This document shows, one piece after another, positions 8,990 through 17,811 of a stretch of DNA of 17,940 nucleotides. Position 1 is the stretch's first letter; each line of letters opens with the position of its first letter. A program made the translations under genes and the position numbers. The stretch comes from Cochliopodium minus. Lineage: Eukaryota > Discosea > Himatismenida > Cochliopodiidae. Below the pieces are notes generated by a model. The model searched no databases, was not told where the DNA came from, and saw nothing but the letters and a program-made list of their open reading frames with translations. The stretch covers positions 12,895 through 30,834 of the forward strand of contig JAMYWO010000402.1 in NCBI GenBank assembly GCA_024220525.1, written 5' to 3'.

Positions 8990-11836
8990 TTATTTGCGAC
9001 TAATCAAAATTATAATTTTCTCTCCATCTTTGGCCTGATTTGTTTTTGTGAGAGTAATAATGTTATTTGAATAATTTGTGAGAAGATGATTATCAGGAGA
9101 AACCTCAATATTAAAACCTCTTTTATAATGCAAATTTTCATTCAAATAAATCTCAGTGGGAGAAGATATCGACAAATCCAAAAGAAAATTGGCAACATAG
9201 AAACCAGTACCTTTGTAAATAAACAAGAAATTAGGACTTTAATTTGAAGAGATATTATCTTACCAGGAGAAAAATGTTGGAATAATGGGGTGCCAGCTAT
9301 AGCGCGTAAATAAGTTCTTGATAAGATGGATAATTTATTCAATTCCAATTTTCCTTCTGAATTATCTGAGGGAAAGAAAATAAAGTTAATTAACAATCAA
9401 ATATTAATAGGAGATGATTTACACAAGGATTCTGCAGAGCCAGATGTAGTGAGATCATTGAAATATTTGAATTGCCAATAAGAATCTTTCATTAAAAAGG
9501 AAAATTTAATTAAAATAAATGTTATTAAAAGAAGAAAATAAGATAATTACAACTTTGAAGCTGCATATCTGCAGTATCTAACAAAAAATTGATTTCATTT
9601 ATTTCTGTCTCACTGTTATTAATCGCTCCAAACTAAATAAAAATAAAAATAAAAAATTTTAAAACGAGACAGAATTATTTTTGAAACTACTTACTTCTGT
9701 CATGAACTTTCCAACACCCAATTTTTCTGCATCTTTTATTTCAACTTCAAAGGGTAATAATTCTTCCATGTTACATTTGTTTAATGTGGCACTTGGACTG
9801 CAGTAAACGTGGTAAGAAAACACCTAACAACAAAAACAATCAGAAAAATAACCAAAAAATAAAAATGACTAATCATTAAATCGTTACAGATTTGTTTGCA
9901 TATTGATCTCCTCCTATTTTTTAATTTTTTTAAAATAATTTTACATTAGGATAGAAATTTAGATAAGGATTTTAAAAAGAATTTTAAAAGAATTTTTGCC
10001 AGGAGCATGTTCTAATCCTCTTTTTTAAAATTGTTTTAAAGTTCAAAAAAAAAAAAAGCAATTTTAATTAAAAATTAAATTACGTAGGTAGTGTTTGTAC
10101 TGATGAGAAAATGAAAAATAAAAATTTTTTAAATTTTTATTTTTATTTTATTTTACAATCAGCCAGTGATTTTTCAAAGAATACAAACTGATTAGGAGCA
10201 TTTTTGTGAATGGTAGGTGCAATGAGATCGTACATTGGCTGATTCGAAAGAAAAGATATAAAAATAGCTTTTTTTTTTTTAAAATGTTTTTTTACCTGAA
10301 GATTTAACTTATCTCTTTGTTATTTTTTAAAAAAAAGATCAAAAACTGTTTATTTTTTGTTTAAATTTCAAAAATAAAATTACGCGACACCAGGAAGCAA
10401 CAAATCAGGTTTGTCATAAATATTTCCAATCCATGGCTCTTTATGAAAAAGAAGAATGAATAAAAATTTTACTTATTATAATGTTTATTCAAAAATTTAA
10501 ATTTTACCATTAATAATTTCGTAACCAAGAACGTTTTGTAAATCTTTAAAAATGTTTTTTTTAAAAACATAAAACATAAAATAGAAACTGAAAAAGATTT
10601 TTTTTTTTTTACCTGAAAAATACTTGGAAACGACATCCCAGAATCTTTTACAATCATTAATTTAATTTGTATTTATAGTTTTTATAGAGTGAAATTAAAT
10701 TTGTTTTTTTTTTTGTTTAAAATTACCCATGAAAAGCATCTCTCAAACCATTAATGTTGTCGTAAAGTGCTTGGAAAGCTTGTGAAGTAGCGAGAGTGGG
10801 ATAATAATCAAAGAATTGTCTTTGCAAACAATATTTTAATTGAGGGTATCCATTTTCATCAAGAGGAAGATTATAGTTAAATGGAAATGGAAACTTCAAA
10901 GTAGTATGATTTGTTAAATCTACTGCCCAATCAGGTGCTCCTATTTTGGTGATTATAAAAACATTTTATAAAAATTGATAACATTATTAAACCCAAAAAA
11001 TTTACCTTCTCCACAAAAATATCTGCTAAATCTATTCGAATTGTTAAAGAAAGAATTATTTTTAGAAATAAATAAAACTTTAAATTTATTTACGCATCTT
11101 GGTGAGCATCAATGAGGACATATATTCCTGCATTTCCCAACTGAATTGTCAAGTTTCTCATCACTTGCAAGTAAGTGGTGTTAAAAACGTTTCTTTGAGG
11201 TTCTACTCCTGGCCTTTATTTACATTAAACTTAAAAAATTTTCTTTGTAAAATGTCAATTACTTACCATAAAACACCAAGTCTGATAAAGTTAATTCCCT
11301 TTTCAAAATTGAATATATTAGTAAATTAATTTTGACAAATTTGGAAACAAAGAAAAGGAAGAATTTACCCAACTTTTCAAATTATCGATATCTTCTTGGC
11401 AAATACTGTTTTGTGGATCGAAATTGATTGTATCAGGATGATATGGTGGAATTTTATAAACTGCATTCAACTAATTTTGACAAAAATGAAATTAAATGTT
11501 AAAGTATTTAAGTATTTCTGATTTACCCCATGAAATATCCTTGTTTTTCAAAGACATTTTTTGAATATATCAGTAAAAATATAAAAAAATATTTTATAGA
11601 TGGCTGTTATTTCATTTGACAAGCAGAATTTGATTTTTTATCAATTTTACCTTGTTCTTCCTTTTATATTTTGATGTTGGATTGAAGAAATGAATTTTTT
11701 ATTTTTGAAAAGAATTTATCCAAATTTGAAAAAAATTACCTTGTTCATCTTTGAAATACTTGTTTTTTGGGTCCAATGAAATCCAACAATTGATTGAATA
11801 AAGCAAAATAAAAAGAACAAACAAATTTCTCTTCAT
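8990..11836 (-). CDS. Secreted GH5 endoglycoceramidase-like glycosidase, copy A
   Basis: I reconstruct 21 exons: 11836-11740, 11660-11651, 11539-11527, 11470-11369, 11298-11267, 11213-11094, 11031-11006, 10940-10727, 10644-10613, 10543-10508, 10438-10384, 10314-10296, 10238-10157, 10099-10084, 10019-10000, 9913-9888, 9823-9695, 9632-9551, 9485-9423, 9365-9264, 9210-8990. Phases agree throughout and give 498 residues. A hydrophobic signal peptide (about 1-18) precedes GRTRIFHGLNAVYK, the N-terminal GH5 endoglycoceramidase signature. HQD (122-124), CGEGAPDWA and GYEIINEPW follow, with Glu228 the likely acid/base. SYHVYC comes next, then MTEFGA with Glu343 the likely nucleophile, YSYWQFKYF, and a C-terminal beta-domain with PTEIYLNENLHY. 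The family cleaves glycosphingolipids (endoglycoceramidase or glucosylceramidase); the exact substrate cannot be read off. The intron after exon 15 has a GC donor. The gene lies tandem to copy B, 167 bp downstream of its stop. Confidence 0.88.
10341..11675. repeat. Copy A of a 1335-bp tract that looks identical in both GH5 genes
   Basis: By eye this matches 13389-14723 base for base at a constant offset of 3048. It covers exons 2-11 and the introns between them. The first differences are at 10340 (C against T) and 11676 (G against T). Similarity continues outwards on both sides with scattered changes, then falls away in the 3' exons. Confidence 0.85.
11527..11660 (-). other. Consecutive 10-nt and 13-nt microexons, GH5 copy A
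   Basis: The microexons are 11651-11660 (GAAGAACAAG) and 11527-11539 (GATATTTCATGGG). Each has AG before it and GT after it. Joined to the end of exon 1 (phase 1), they encode GRTRIFHG in frame with the next exon (LNAVYK), which restores the family motif. Skipping either breaks the frame. Confidence 0.85.
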
Positions 11837-12003
11837 TTTTTTTATTTTTTTTAATTTGATTTTAAAAATAAAATTATTAGTTCCTTGACATTCAAAGATC
11901 CTCCAAGATCCTCCTCTGAATCGAAAGTGTTTTTGAATTTTCAAAAAAAAAAAATTTAATGAATTTCAAATTGAAAAAAAATTTTATCAAAAAAGATGTT
12001 TAT
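11837..12003. promoter_or_regulatory. Upstream region of GH5 copy A, with a tandem 10-bp repeat
   Basis: This 167-bp gap lies between the stop of copy B and the ATG of copy A, so it is the likely promoter and 5' UTR of copy A. Read on the minus strand, GGAGGATCTT occurs twice in a row (11914-11905 and 11904-11895), about 60-80 nt before the ATG. It sits in a patch of mixed composition that stands out from the A/T-rich surroundings. The element is not present upstream of copy B. A binding-site role is inference only. Confidence 0.4.
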
Positions 12004-14884
12004 TTATTTTTGGCGAATGATAATAGTAATCTTTTCACCATTAACAGCTTGATTGGTTGGATTGATCAAAATGGTGTTGTTGTTCGAACTTTTCCAAGAG
12101 ACATGAGAAGAAGGGGTGAGATCAACAATGAAACCATTTTTGTAGTGCAAGTTTTCATTGAGATAAACTTCGGTAGGAGCAGAAACAGAAAGATCCAAAT
12201 TAAAATTTGCGATGAAATAACCAGAACTAGGGGAGAAATGTTGGTAAATAGGAGTTCCCTGTGAATTAAAAAAAAAAAAAAATGAAAAAATTAATAGTTT
12301 GTCAGTAAATGAAATTACTGCAATAGCACGGAAGTATGTTCTTGAAATAATTGACAATTTGTTAGTTTCTAGTTGTCCATTCGTGTCATCTTAATAAATA
12401 AATGAGGAATATTAATATAGAAAAATTGGTTTTGATTTTAGGAGAATTTTGATTTACACATGGATTCTGCAGAGCCAGATGTGGTGAGATCCTTAAAATA
12501 TTTGAATTGCCAATATGAATCTTTGATTAAAAAATAAAGAAAATTTAATGAAAATAAATCAAAAAATTTTTTAAAAGAGAAAAAGATGAAATACAGCTTT
12601 GTACATGGGAGTCAGCAGATTGCATTAAATAATTAATTTCATCGATTTGCATGGTACTGTTATCAATCGCTCCAAACTACAATAAATTTGTCAAAAGATG
12701 ATTTTTTTTTTTTTTTTAATTACTTCTGTCATGAATTTCCCAGTCCCCAATTTGTTGGCATCGTTAAATTCTATTTGGAAAATAAACTCGTCAATTCCAT
12801 CACAAAGAATTTCTTTGTTGACAGTAGGGCAATAAATGTGATAGGAATAAACCTTTTTAAAATTTTTTTTTTTTGATTTAAAAGAATGAAAGTTTTATCA
12901 AAAAAAAGTTACAGATTTATTTGCATATTGATCTCCTCCTATTTTTTAATTTTTTTAAAATAATTTTATATTAGGATTAAAATTTATATTAGGGTAGAAA
13001 TTTAGATAAGGATTTTAAAAAGAATTTTGAAAGAATTTTTACCAGGAGCATGTTCTAATCCTCTTTTTTTAAATTGTTTTAAAGTTCAAAAAATAAAAAA
13101 AGCAATTTTAATTAAAAAATTAAATTACGTAGGTATTGCAGTTACTTTGAAACAAATGAAAAATAAAAAATTTAAAATTTTTGTTTTAATTTTAATTTTT
13201 ACAATCAGCCAGTGATTTTTCAAAGAATACAAATTGATTAGGAGCATTTTTGTGAATGGTAGGTGCAATGAGATCGTACATTGGCTAAAAGAAAAAAGAA
13301 AAAGCTATATAAACAGCTTTTTTTTTAAAAATGTTTTTTTACCTGAAGATTTAACTTATCTCTTTTGTTATTTTTTTAAAAAAAGATTAAAAACTGTTTA
13401 TTTTTTGTTTAAATTTCAAAAATAAAATTACGCGACACCAGGAAGCAACAAATCAGGTTTGTCATAAATATTTCCAATCCATGGCTCTTTATGAAAAAGA
13501 AGAATGAATAAAAATTTTACTTATTATAATGTTTATTCAAAAATTTAAATTTTACCATTAATAATTTCGTAACCAAGAACGTTTTGTAAATCTTTAAAAA
13601 TGTTTTTTTTAAAAACATAAAACATAAAATAGAAACTGAAAAAGATTTTTTTTTTTTTACCTGAAAAATACTTGGAAACGACATCCCAGAATCTTTTACA
13701 ATCATTAATTTAATTTGTATTTATAGTTTTTATAGAGTGAAATTAAATTTGTTTTTTTTTTTGTTTAAAATTACCCATGAAAAGCATCTCTCAAACCATT
13801 AATGTTGTCGTAAAGTGCTTGGAAAGCTTGTGAAGTAGCGAGAGTGGGATAATAATCAAAGAATTGTCTTTGCAAACAATATTTTAATTGAGGGTATCCA
13901 TTTTCATCAAGAGGAAGATTATAGTTAAATGGAAATGGAAACTTCAAAGTAGTATGATTTGTTAAATCTACTGCCCAATCAGGTGCTCCTATTTTGGTGA
14001 TTATAAAAACATTTTATAAAAATTGATAACATTATTAAACCCAAAAAATTTACCTTCTCCACAAAAATATCTGCTAAATCTATTCGAATTGTTAAAGAAA
14101 GAATTATTTTTAGAAATAAATAAAACTTTAAATTTATTTACGCATCTTGGTGAGCATCAATGAGGACATATATTCCTGCATTTCCCAACTGAATTGTCAA
14201 GTTTCTCATCACTTGCAAGTAAGTGGTGTTAAAAACGTTTCTTTGAGGTTCTACTCCTGGCCTTTATTTACATTAAACTTAAAAAATTTTCTTTGTAAAA
14301 TGTCAATTACTTACCATAAAACACCAAGTCTGATAAAGTTAATTCCCTTTTCAAAATTGAATATATTAGTAAATTAATTTTGACAAATTTGGAAACAAAG
14401 AAAAGGAAGAATTTACCCAACTTTTCAAATTATCGATATCTTCTTGGCAAATACTGTTTTGTGGATCGAAATTGATTGTATCAGGATGATATGGTGGAAT
14501 TTTATAAACTGCATTCAACTAATTTTGACAAAAATGAAATTAAATGTTAAAGTATTTAAGTATTTCTGATTTACCCCATGAAATATCCTTGTTTTTCAAA
14601 GACATTTTTTGAATATATCAGTAAAAATATAAAAAAATATTTTATAGATGGCTGTTATTTCATTTGACAAGCAGAATTTGATTTTTTATCAATTTTACCT
14701 TGTTCTTCCTTTTATATTTTGATTTTGGATTGAAGAAATGAATTTTTTATTTTTGAAAAGAATTTATCCAAATTTGAGAAAAATTACCTTGTTCATCTTT
14801 GAAATATTTGTTTTTTGGATCCAATGAAATCCAACAATTGATTGAATAAAACAAAATAAAAAGAATAAACAAATTTCTATTCAT
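12004..14884 (-). CDS. Secreted GH5 endoglycoceramidase-like glycosidase, copy B
   Basis: There are 21 exons: 14884-14788, 14708-14699, 14587-14575, 14518-14417, 14346-14315, 14261-14142, 14079-14054, 13988-13775, 13692-13661, 13591-13556, 13486-13432, 13361-13343, 13284-13203, 13144-13129, 13062-13043, 12938-12913, 12852-12724, 12676-12595, 12520-12458, 12389-12319, 12258-12004. All introns are GT-AG and in phase, giving 499 residues. A signal peptide (MNRNLFILFILFYSINC) is followed by GRTRIFHG and LNAVYK, then HQD, CGEGAPDWA and IINEPW. Glu228 is the likely acid/base, and its codon is split by an intron. SYHIYCP, MTEFGA (Glu343, likely nucleophile), YSYWQFKYF and a C-terminal beta-domain with PTEVYLNENLHY complete it. 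The glutamates sit close to the known Rhodococcus endoglycoceramidase II pair (233 and 351). Exons 2-12 match copy A exactly by eye, but the 3' exons differ. The 60-nt last intron is stop-free and in frame, so retention would add 20 residues. Confidence 0.88.
13389..14723. repeat. Copy B of the 1335-bp identical tract
   Basis: This is the partner of 10341-11675 in the same orientation. Intron sequence, which should drift fastest, is as identical as the exons, so the two tracts were homogenised or duplicated recently compared with the rest of the genes. Confidence 0.85.
14575..14708 (-). other. Consecutive 10-nt and 13-nt microexons, GH5 copy B
   Basis: The microexons are 14699-14708 and 14575-14587, identical in sequence to those of copy A and flanked by the same AG and GT dinucleotides. 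They complete the GRTRIFHG motif between the signal-peptide exon and the LNAVYK exon. Confidence 0.85.
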
Positions 14885-15023
14885 TTTTTTTATATTTCAT
14901 CAAAAAAATGTTCAAACTCCATTTCAAGAACAATCTTTTATCCAATAGATTGAAATAATTGAATTTAGTTAAAAGAATTAAAGATCAAAAAGCCAAATCT
15001 AATGATTAAATCAAAAAAAAAAA
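14885..15023. promoter_or_regulatory. Divergent promoter region between GH5 copy B and the Nudix gene remnant
   Basis: These 139 bp separate the ATG of copy B (minus strand) from the ATG of the zinc-finger/Nudix gene (plus strand), so the region must hold both promoters. It is A/T-rich and I recognise no specific motif. The GGAGGATCTT repeat found upstream of copy A is absent. Confidence 0.45.
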
Positions 15024-16696
15024 ATGAAAGAAGAGAATTTTTCTATAGCACACTCTAAAGATAAAAATATTTTAAAAGTGGTGGAATATTTGGGAAAAGA
15101 ACTCAATTTTAACAAAGTAGAATTCACCAAATCAGATGTTGAGAAACAAACCAAGCCATATAGCATCATCATCTTGGATTCAGAAGAGAACATTGAGAAA
15201 ATAAGAAACAATTATAAACAATCCTTTATATGTATATTCAGCATGAAGCTATTTAATTCGCCTATATTGAGATTCGAAGGTAAATTTAAAAAAATAAAAT
15301 TAATTTTGGAGTTTTCAAAAAATTTTTATATCCGCTTTTACATTTATTCATAGCTTCGAGTTTTTGTAATATGATAACATATGATGAAAAAGCGCTTTTG
15401 GAAGCAATAAAAATTGTACAAAAAACAACTTCTCAGAAAAACAAAGGAAGTTATACATGTCCACAGGTATTAAAATATTAATTTTTTATTTTTTTTTAAT
15501 TTTTTAATTTTTTTTAAATTAATATTTTAAAATTTTATTCTTATTTTATTTGGAGTGCTCTTACCCAGACCTTACAGAAGATGATTTATGGTTGCATTTC
15601 CAAACCTATCATGTGAACGATCCAAACAGATTAACAAAATGTCCGATATGTTCCGAAAACATCACCAAACAACCTTTTCCTGTCCACCTTTACAACGATC
15701 ATGGGTAATAAAAATATTCAAAGAATTTTTTTTTTTAAAAAATTTTTTTAAAATTATTTTGAATTTATTTTTTATTTTTTTAATTTATTTTAATTTTATT
15801 TTAAATTATTATAAAAGACCTCCTTCTAGAGGAGAAATGCATTCAGAAAATACAGAGAAATCCACCCTTTTGAGTGCTTTTTGCTCTTTTGATTGTGAGA
15901 AGGCCAACGGACAAAATATCTGCTGGTCCAAGAGTTCTCATCCAGTGGATATGTACTTTTATTTTTTTAATTATAAATATTTTTTAATTTTTAATTTTTT
16001 TTTGTTTTTCAGTGGATTCGTAATTTTTTTATATAAAATTTAATTTTTTTTTAAAAATTTTTGAAAAAGCTGGAGGTAAATTTTATTTTTTGTTAAATTT
16101 TTTCAATTTTTAATTTAAACTTCTTTGTAGGTGGATGTTGGAGAAGGTTTGATTGATGCTGCAGTCAGAGAATGTAAAGAGGAGGCTGGCATTGGTAAAA
16201 AAAAATTAAAATTTCCAAAAATTTCAAAATTAATTTCAAACATTCATCTTTACAGATGTAAGAAAGGAATTTTGAGATTGGCAAAAAAATATCTTTTTTC
16301 TGATTATTTCTTATTAAATAGGAGTTTAATCCTTCAATCTTAAAGGAAAAAGAAGTAAAATTTAATCTTTAAAATTTTAAATAAATTCTTTATTTTTTGA
16401 AAAAATGAAGAATGGGATTTGTGAGGATGAGTAAATTTAAATTTAGTTTTTAAAGTATTTTATTTTTTTATTATTTTTTTTTGTAAGGAATTATCTTTAT
16501 GCAGAACCTGTTTCAATGAACAAATACCAAAATCATTGCCCAATTATGAGAGTTTTGTGCGATTTGGCTGAGCTACAAAAGAAGTAATGGATGTAAAATG
16601 AACTGGAGATCAAGATATGAACTCTCTCATGGACTTTACATAGAAGAAAAAGGAAAGATTCATTCATTGATATTTGAAAGAAATCTCAATTATTAA
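15024..16696 (+). pseudogene. Broken gene for a two-zinc-finger Nudix hydrolase
   Basis: Intact 5' exons are 15024-15279, 15354-15466 and 15556-15704, joined by GT-AG introns. They encode a leader, then CX2CX12HX4H (CPQC...HFQTYH) and CX2CX11HX4H (CPIC...HLYNDH), leading into GPPSRGEM from 15818. From there the Nudix domain is visible only by changing frame. An extra T in the run 15878-15882 moves the frame to FALLIVRRP, and a further shift is needed for KYLLVQEFSSSGY. The exon 16131-16194 holds VDVGEGLIDAAVRECKEEAGI, a good Nudix box (REUxEExGU). An in-frame TGA follows at 16273-16275. LYAEPVSMNK and IPKSLPNYES (16524-16553) are in different frames. The tail 16598-16696 is open and ends in TAA. 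Nudix enzymes hydrolyse nucleoside-diphosphate derivatives. Local sequencing error is the alternative to a true pseudogene. Confidence 0.75.
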
Positions 16697-16717
16697 AATA
16701 AAAAAACTTTTTAATTC

Positions 16718-17651
16718 TCAAATATTAAAATTAAATTTAATAAAATAAATATTATTTTTTAATTGTGTTAGTAATGAGGTGGTTTTTTTGATTTCCCAAA
16801 TCCCGGAAGTACGTTTCAAGAGCTGAAGAGATTTTTCTTGGTCAACCTTCAAATCAGCTAGACCCAAAACATAGAAATAAGAAAGAGCAAGAATCAGTGT
16901 TTCCCAACTCGGAAGCTTTTCAAGAAGTTCTTAGATTTTTTTGATGTCGGAAACAACCTCTTTCCATATCTATAAAGGTTGGCAAGGTTGTTCCTATTAA
17001 GTTTTTATTTAATTTTAAATTTTAAATAATTTATCAAATAAATAATTTTAAATGTTTTTATTACATTGATTCTGTATGTCCACCAACAGCACGTTGATAA
17101 AAGAGACTGCTTTGTCCAAGTCTTTTGAATGAGATCTGTTCAAAAGAAAAAAATTTGTTTCAAAAAAAAAAGAAAAAAAAAAAAAATACCTTTAAACCAT
17201 TTTCGTGATGTAAAGCCAAATTGAACATACTGTTTGGGTTTCCTATTTAGATTGCAATATTGAACAAATCTACTGCTTTCTGAAAAAAAAAAATATTTAA
17301 AAACAAAATTAAAAAAATAAAAAAAGATTTTAAAAATAAAAATAAAATAAAATATTTTTTAATTTAAAAATAATATTTAAAAACAAAATTAAAAAAATAA
17401 AAAAAAAAAAGATTTAAAAAATAAAAATAAAAAAATATTAAAATATTAAAATAAAAATTGATACATCAGTTGGTAGTCCTTCAACACCTTCCAAATAAAG
17501 ACAAGCAAGATTCTTCAAAAAAAAAAAAAAAATTTTTGAGAAAAGAAATTACGGAAATTAAAAAGAAATATGATTGGTACGTTGATTGATTCAGAATTAA
17601 CTGAGCAGCCTCGTGTAAAGTTCTATTGCTTTTTCTTGTTTATTTCAACAC
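16718..17651 (-). pseudogene. Broken Sel1-repeat (TPR-like) protein gene, 3' portion
   Basis: Exon-like pieces on the minus strand are 17651-17581, 17512-17465, 17279-17190, 17135-17065 and 16993-16718, with AG and GT at the expected edges. They carry Sel1-like solenoid motifs: NLACLYLEGVEGLPTD, KAVDLFNIAI then IGNPNSMFNLAL, YQRAVGGHTESM and NNLANLYRYG. Sel1 repeats form helical scaffolds for protein contacts. The gene is damaged. TAA 17247-17249 stands where the repeat expects a residue such as Gln. The first piece reads GVEINKKK then stops, and needs frame changes to give a Sel1-like helix. The last exon needs a shift after YGK to reach ELLEKLPSWETLILALSYF, which then stays open to TGA 16718-16720. 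It ends 21 bp from the Nudix remnant. Local sequence error is possible. Confidence 0.65.
17281..17464. repeat. A/T-only intron-like spacer with a 34-bp direct repeat
   Basis: This stretch lies between two Sel1-type exon pieces and is almost wholly A with some T. A 34-bp segment at 17292-17325 recurs at 17372-17405, 80 bp apart. It is likely an expanded intron; nothing coding is visible. Confidence 0.6.
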
Positions 17652-17652
17652 C

Positions 17653-17683
<31 letters not shown>

Positions 17684-17811
17684 AAAAAAATAAAAATAAA
17701 AATAAAAATAAAAATAAAAATAAAAATAAAAATAAAAAATAAAAATAAAATATAAAAATAAAAATAAAAATAAAAATAAAAATAAAAATATAAAAAAATA
17801 AAAAAAATAAC
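17652..17811. repeat. AAAAAT hexamer repeat filling a probable intron
   Basis: This is a long run of the AAAAAT unit (TTTTTA-type on the minus strand) with a few unit-length slips near 17738-17753 and 17789-17806. On the minus strand GT (17811-17810) and AG (17653-17652) bound it and the Sel1-type piece 17651-17581 follows, so it is likely an intron that has become a microsatellite. Open frames across it are products of the repeat. Confidence 0.7.

Noticed and set aside
10469-10657. Small repeated open frames (10469-10657 and 13517-13705; 11099-11329 and 14147-14377)
   Set aside because: The first pair reads through introns around GH5 exons 9-10 and the second pair is antisense to GH5 exons. 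They repeat only because the genes are duplicated.
14575-14589. Reading exon 3 of the GH5 genes as GYFMG
   Set aside because: That frame does not join LNAVYK in phase. The frame giving IFHG with the 10-nt microexon restores the family motif and all phases.
15588-16043. 151-codon + strand frame
   Set aside because: It reads through two A/T-rich introns of the Nudix remnant in a frame that differs from the zinc-finger reading.
17190-17279. Ciliate-type code with TAA read as Gln
   Set aside because: All clear genes here end in TAA and have long frames free of TAA and TAG, so the in-frame TAA is better explained as a mutation.
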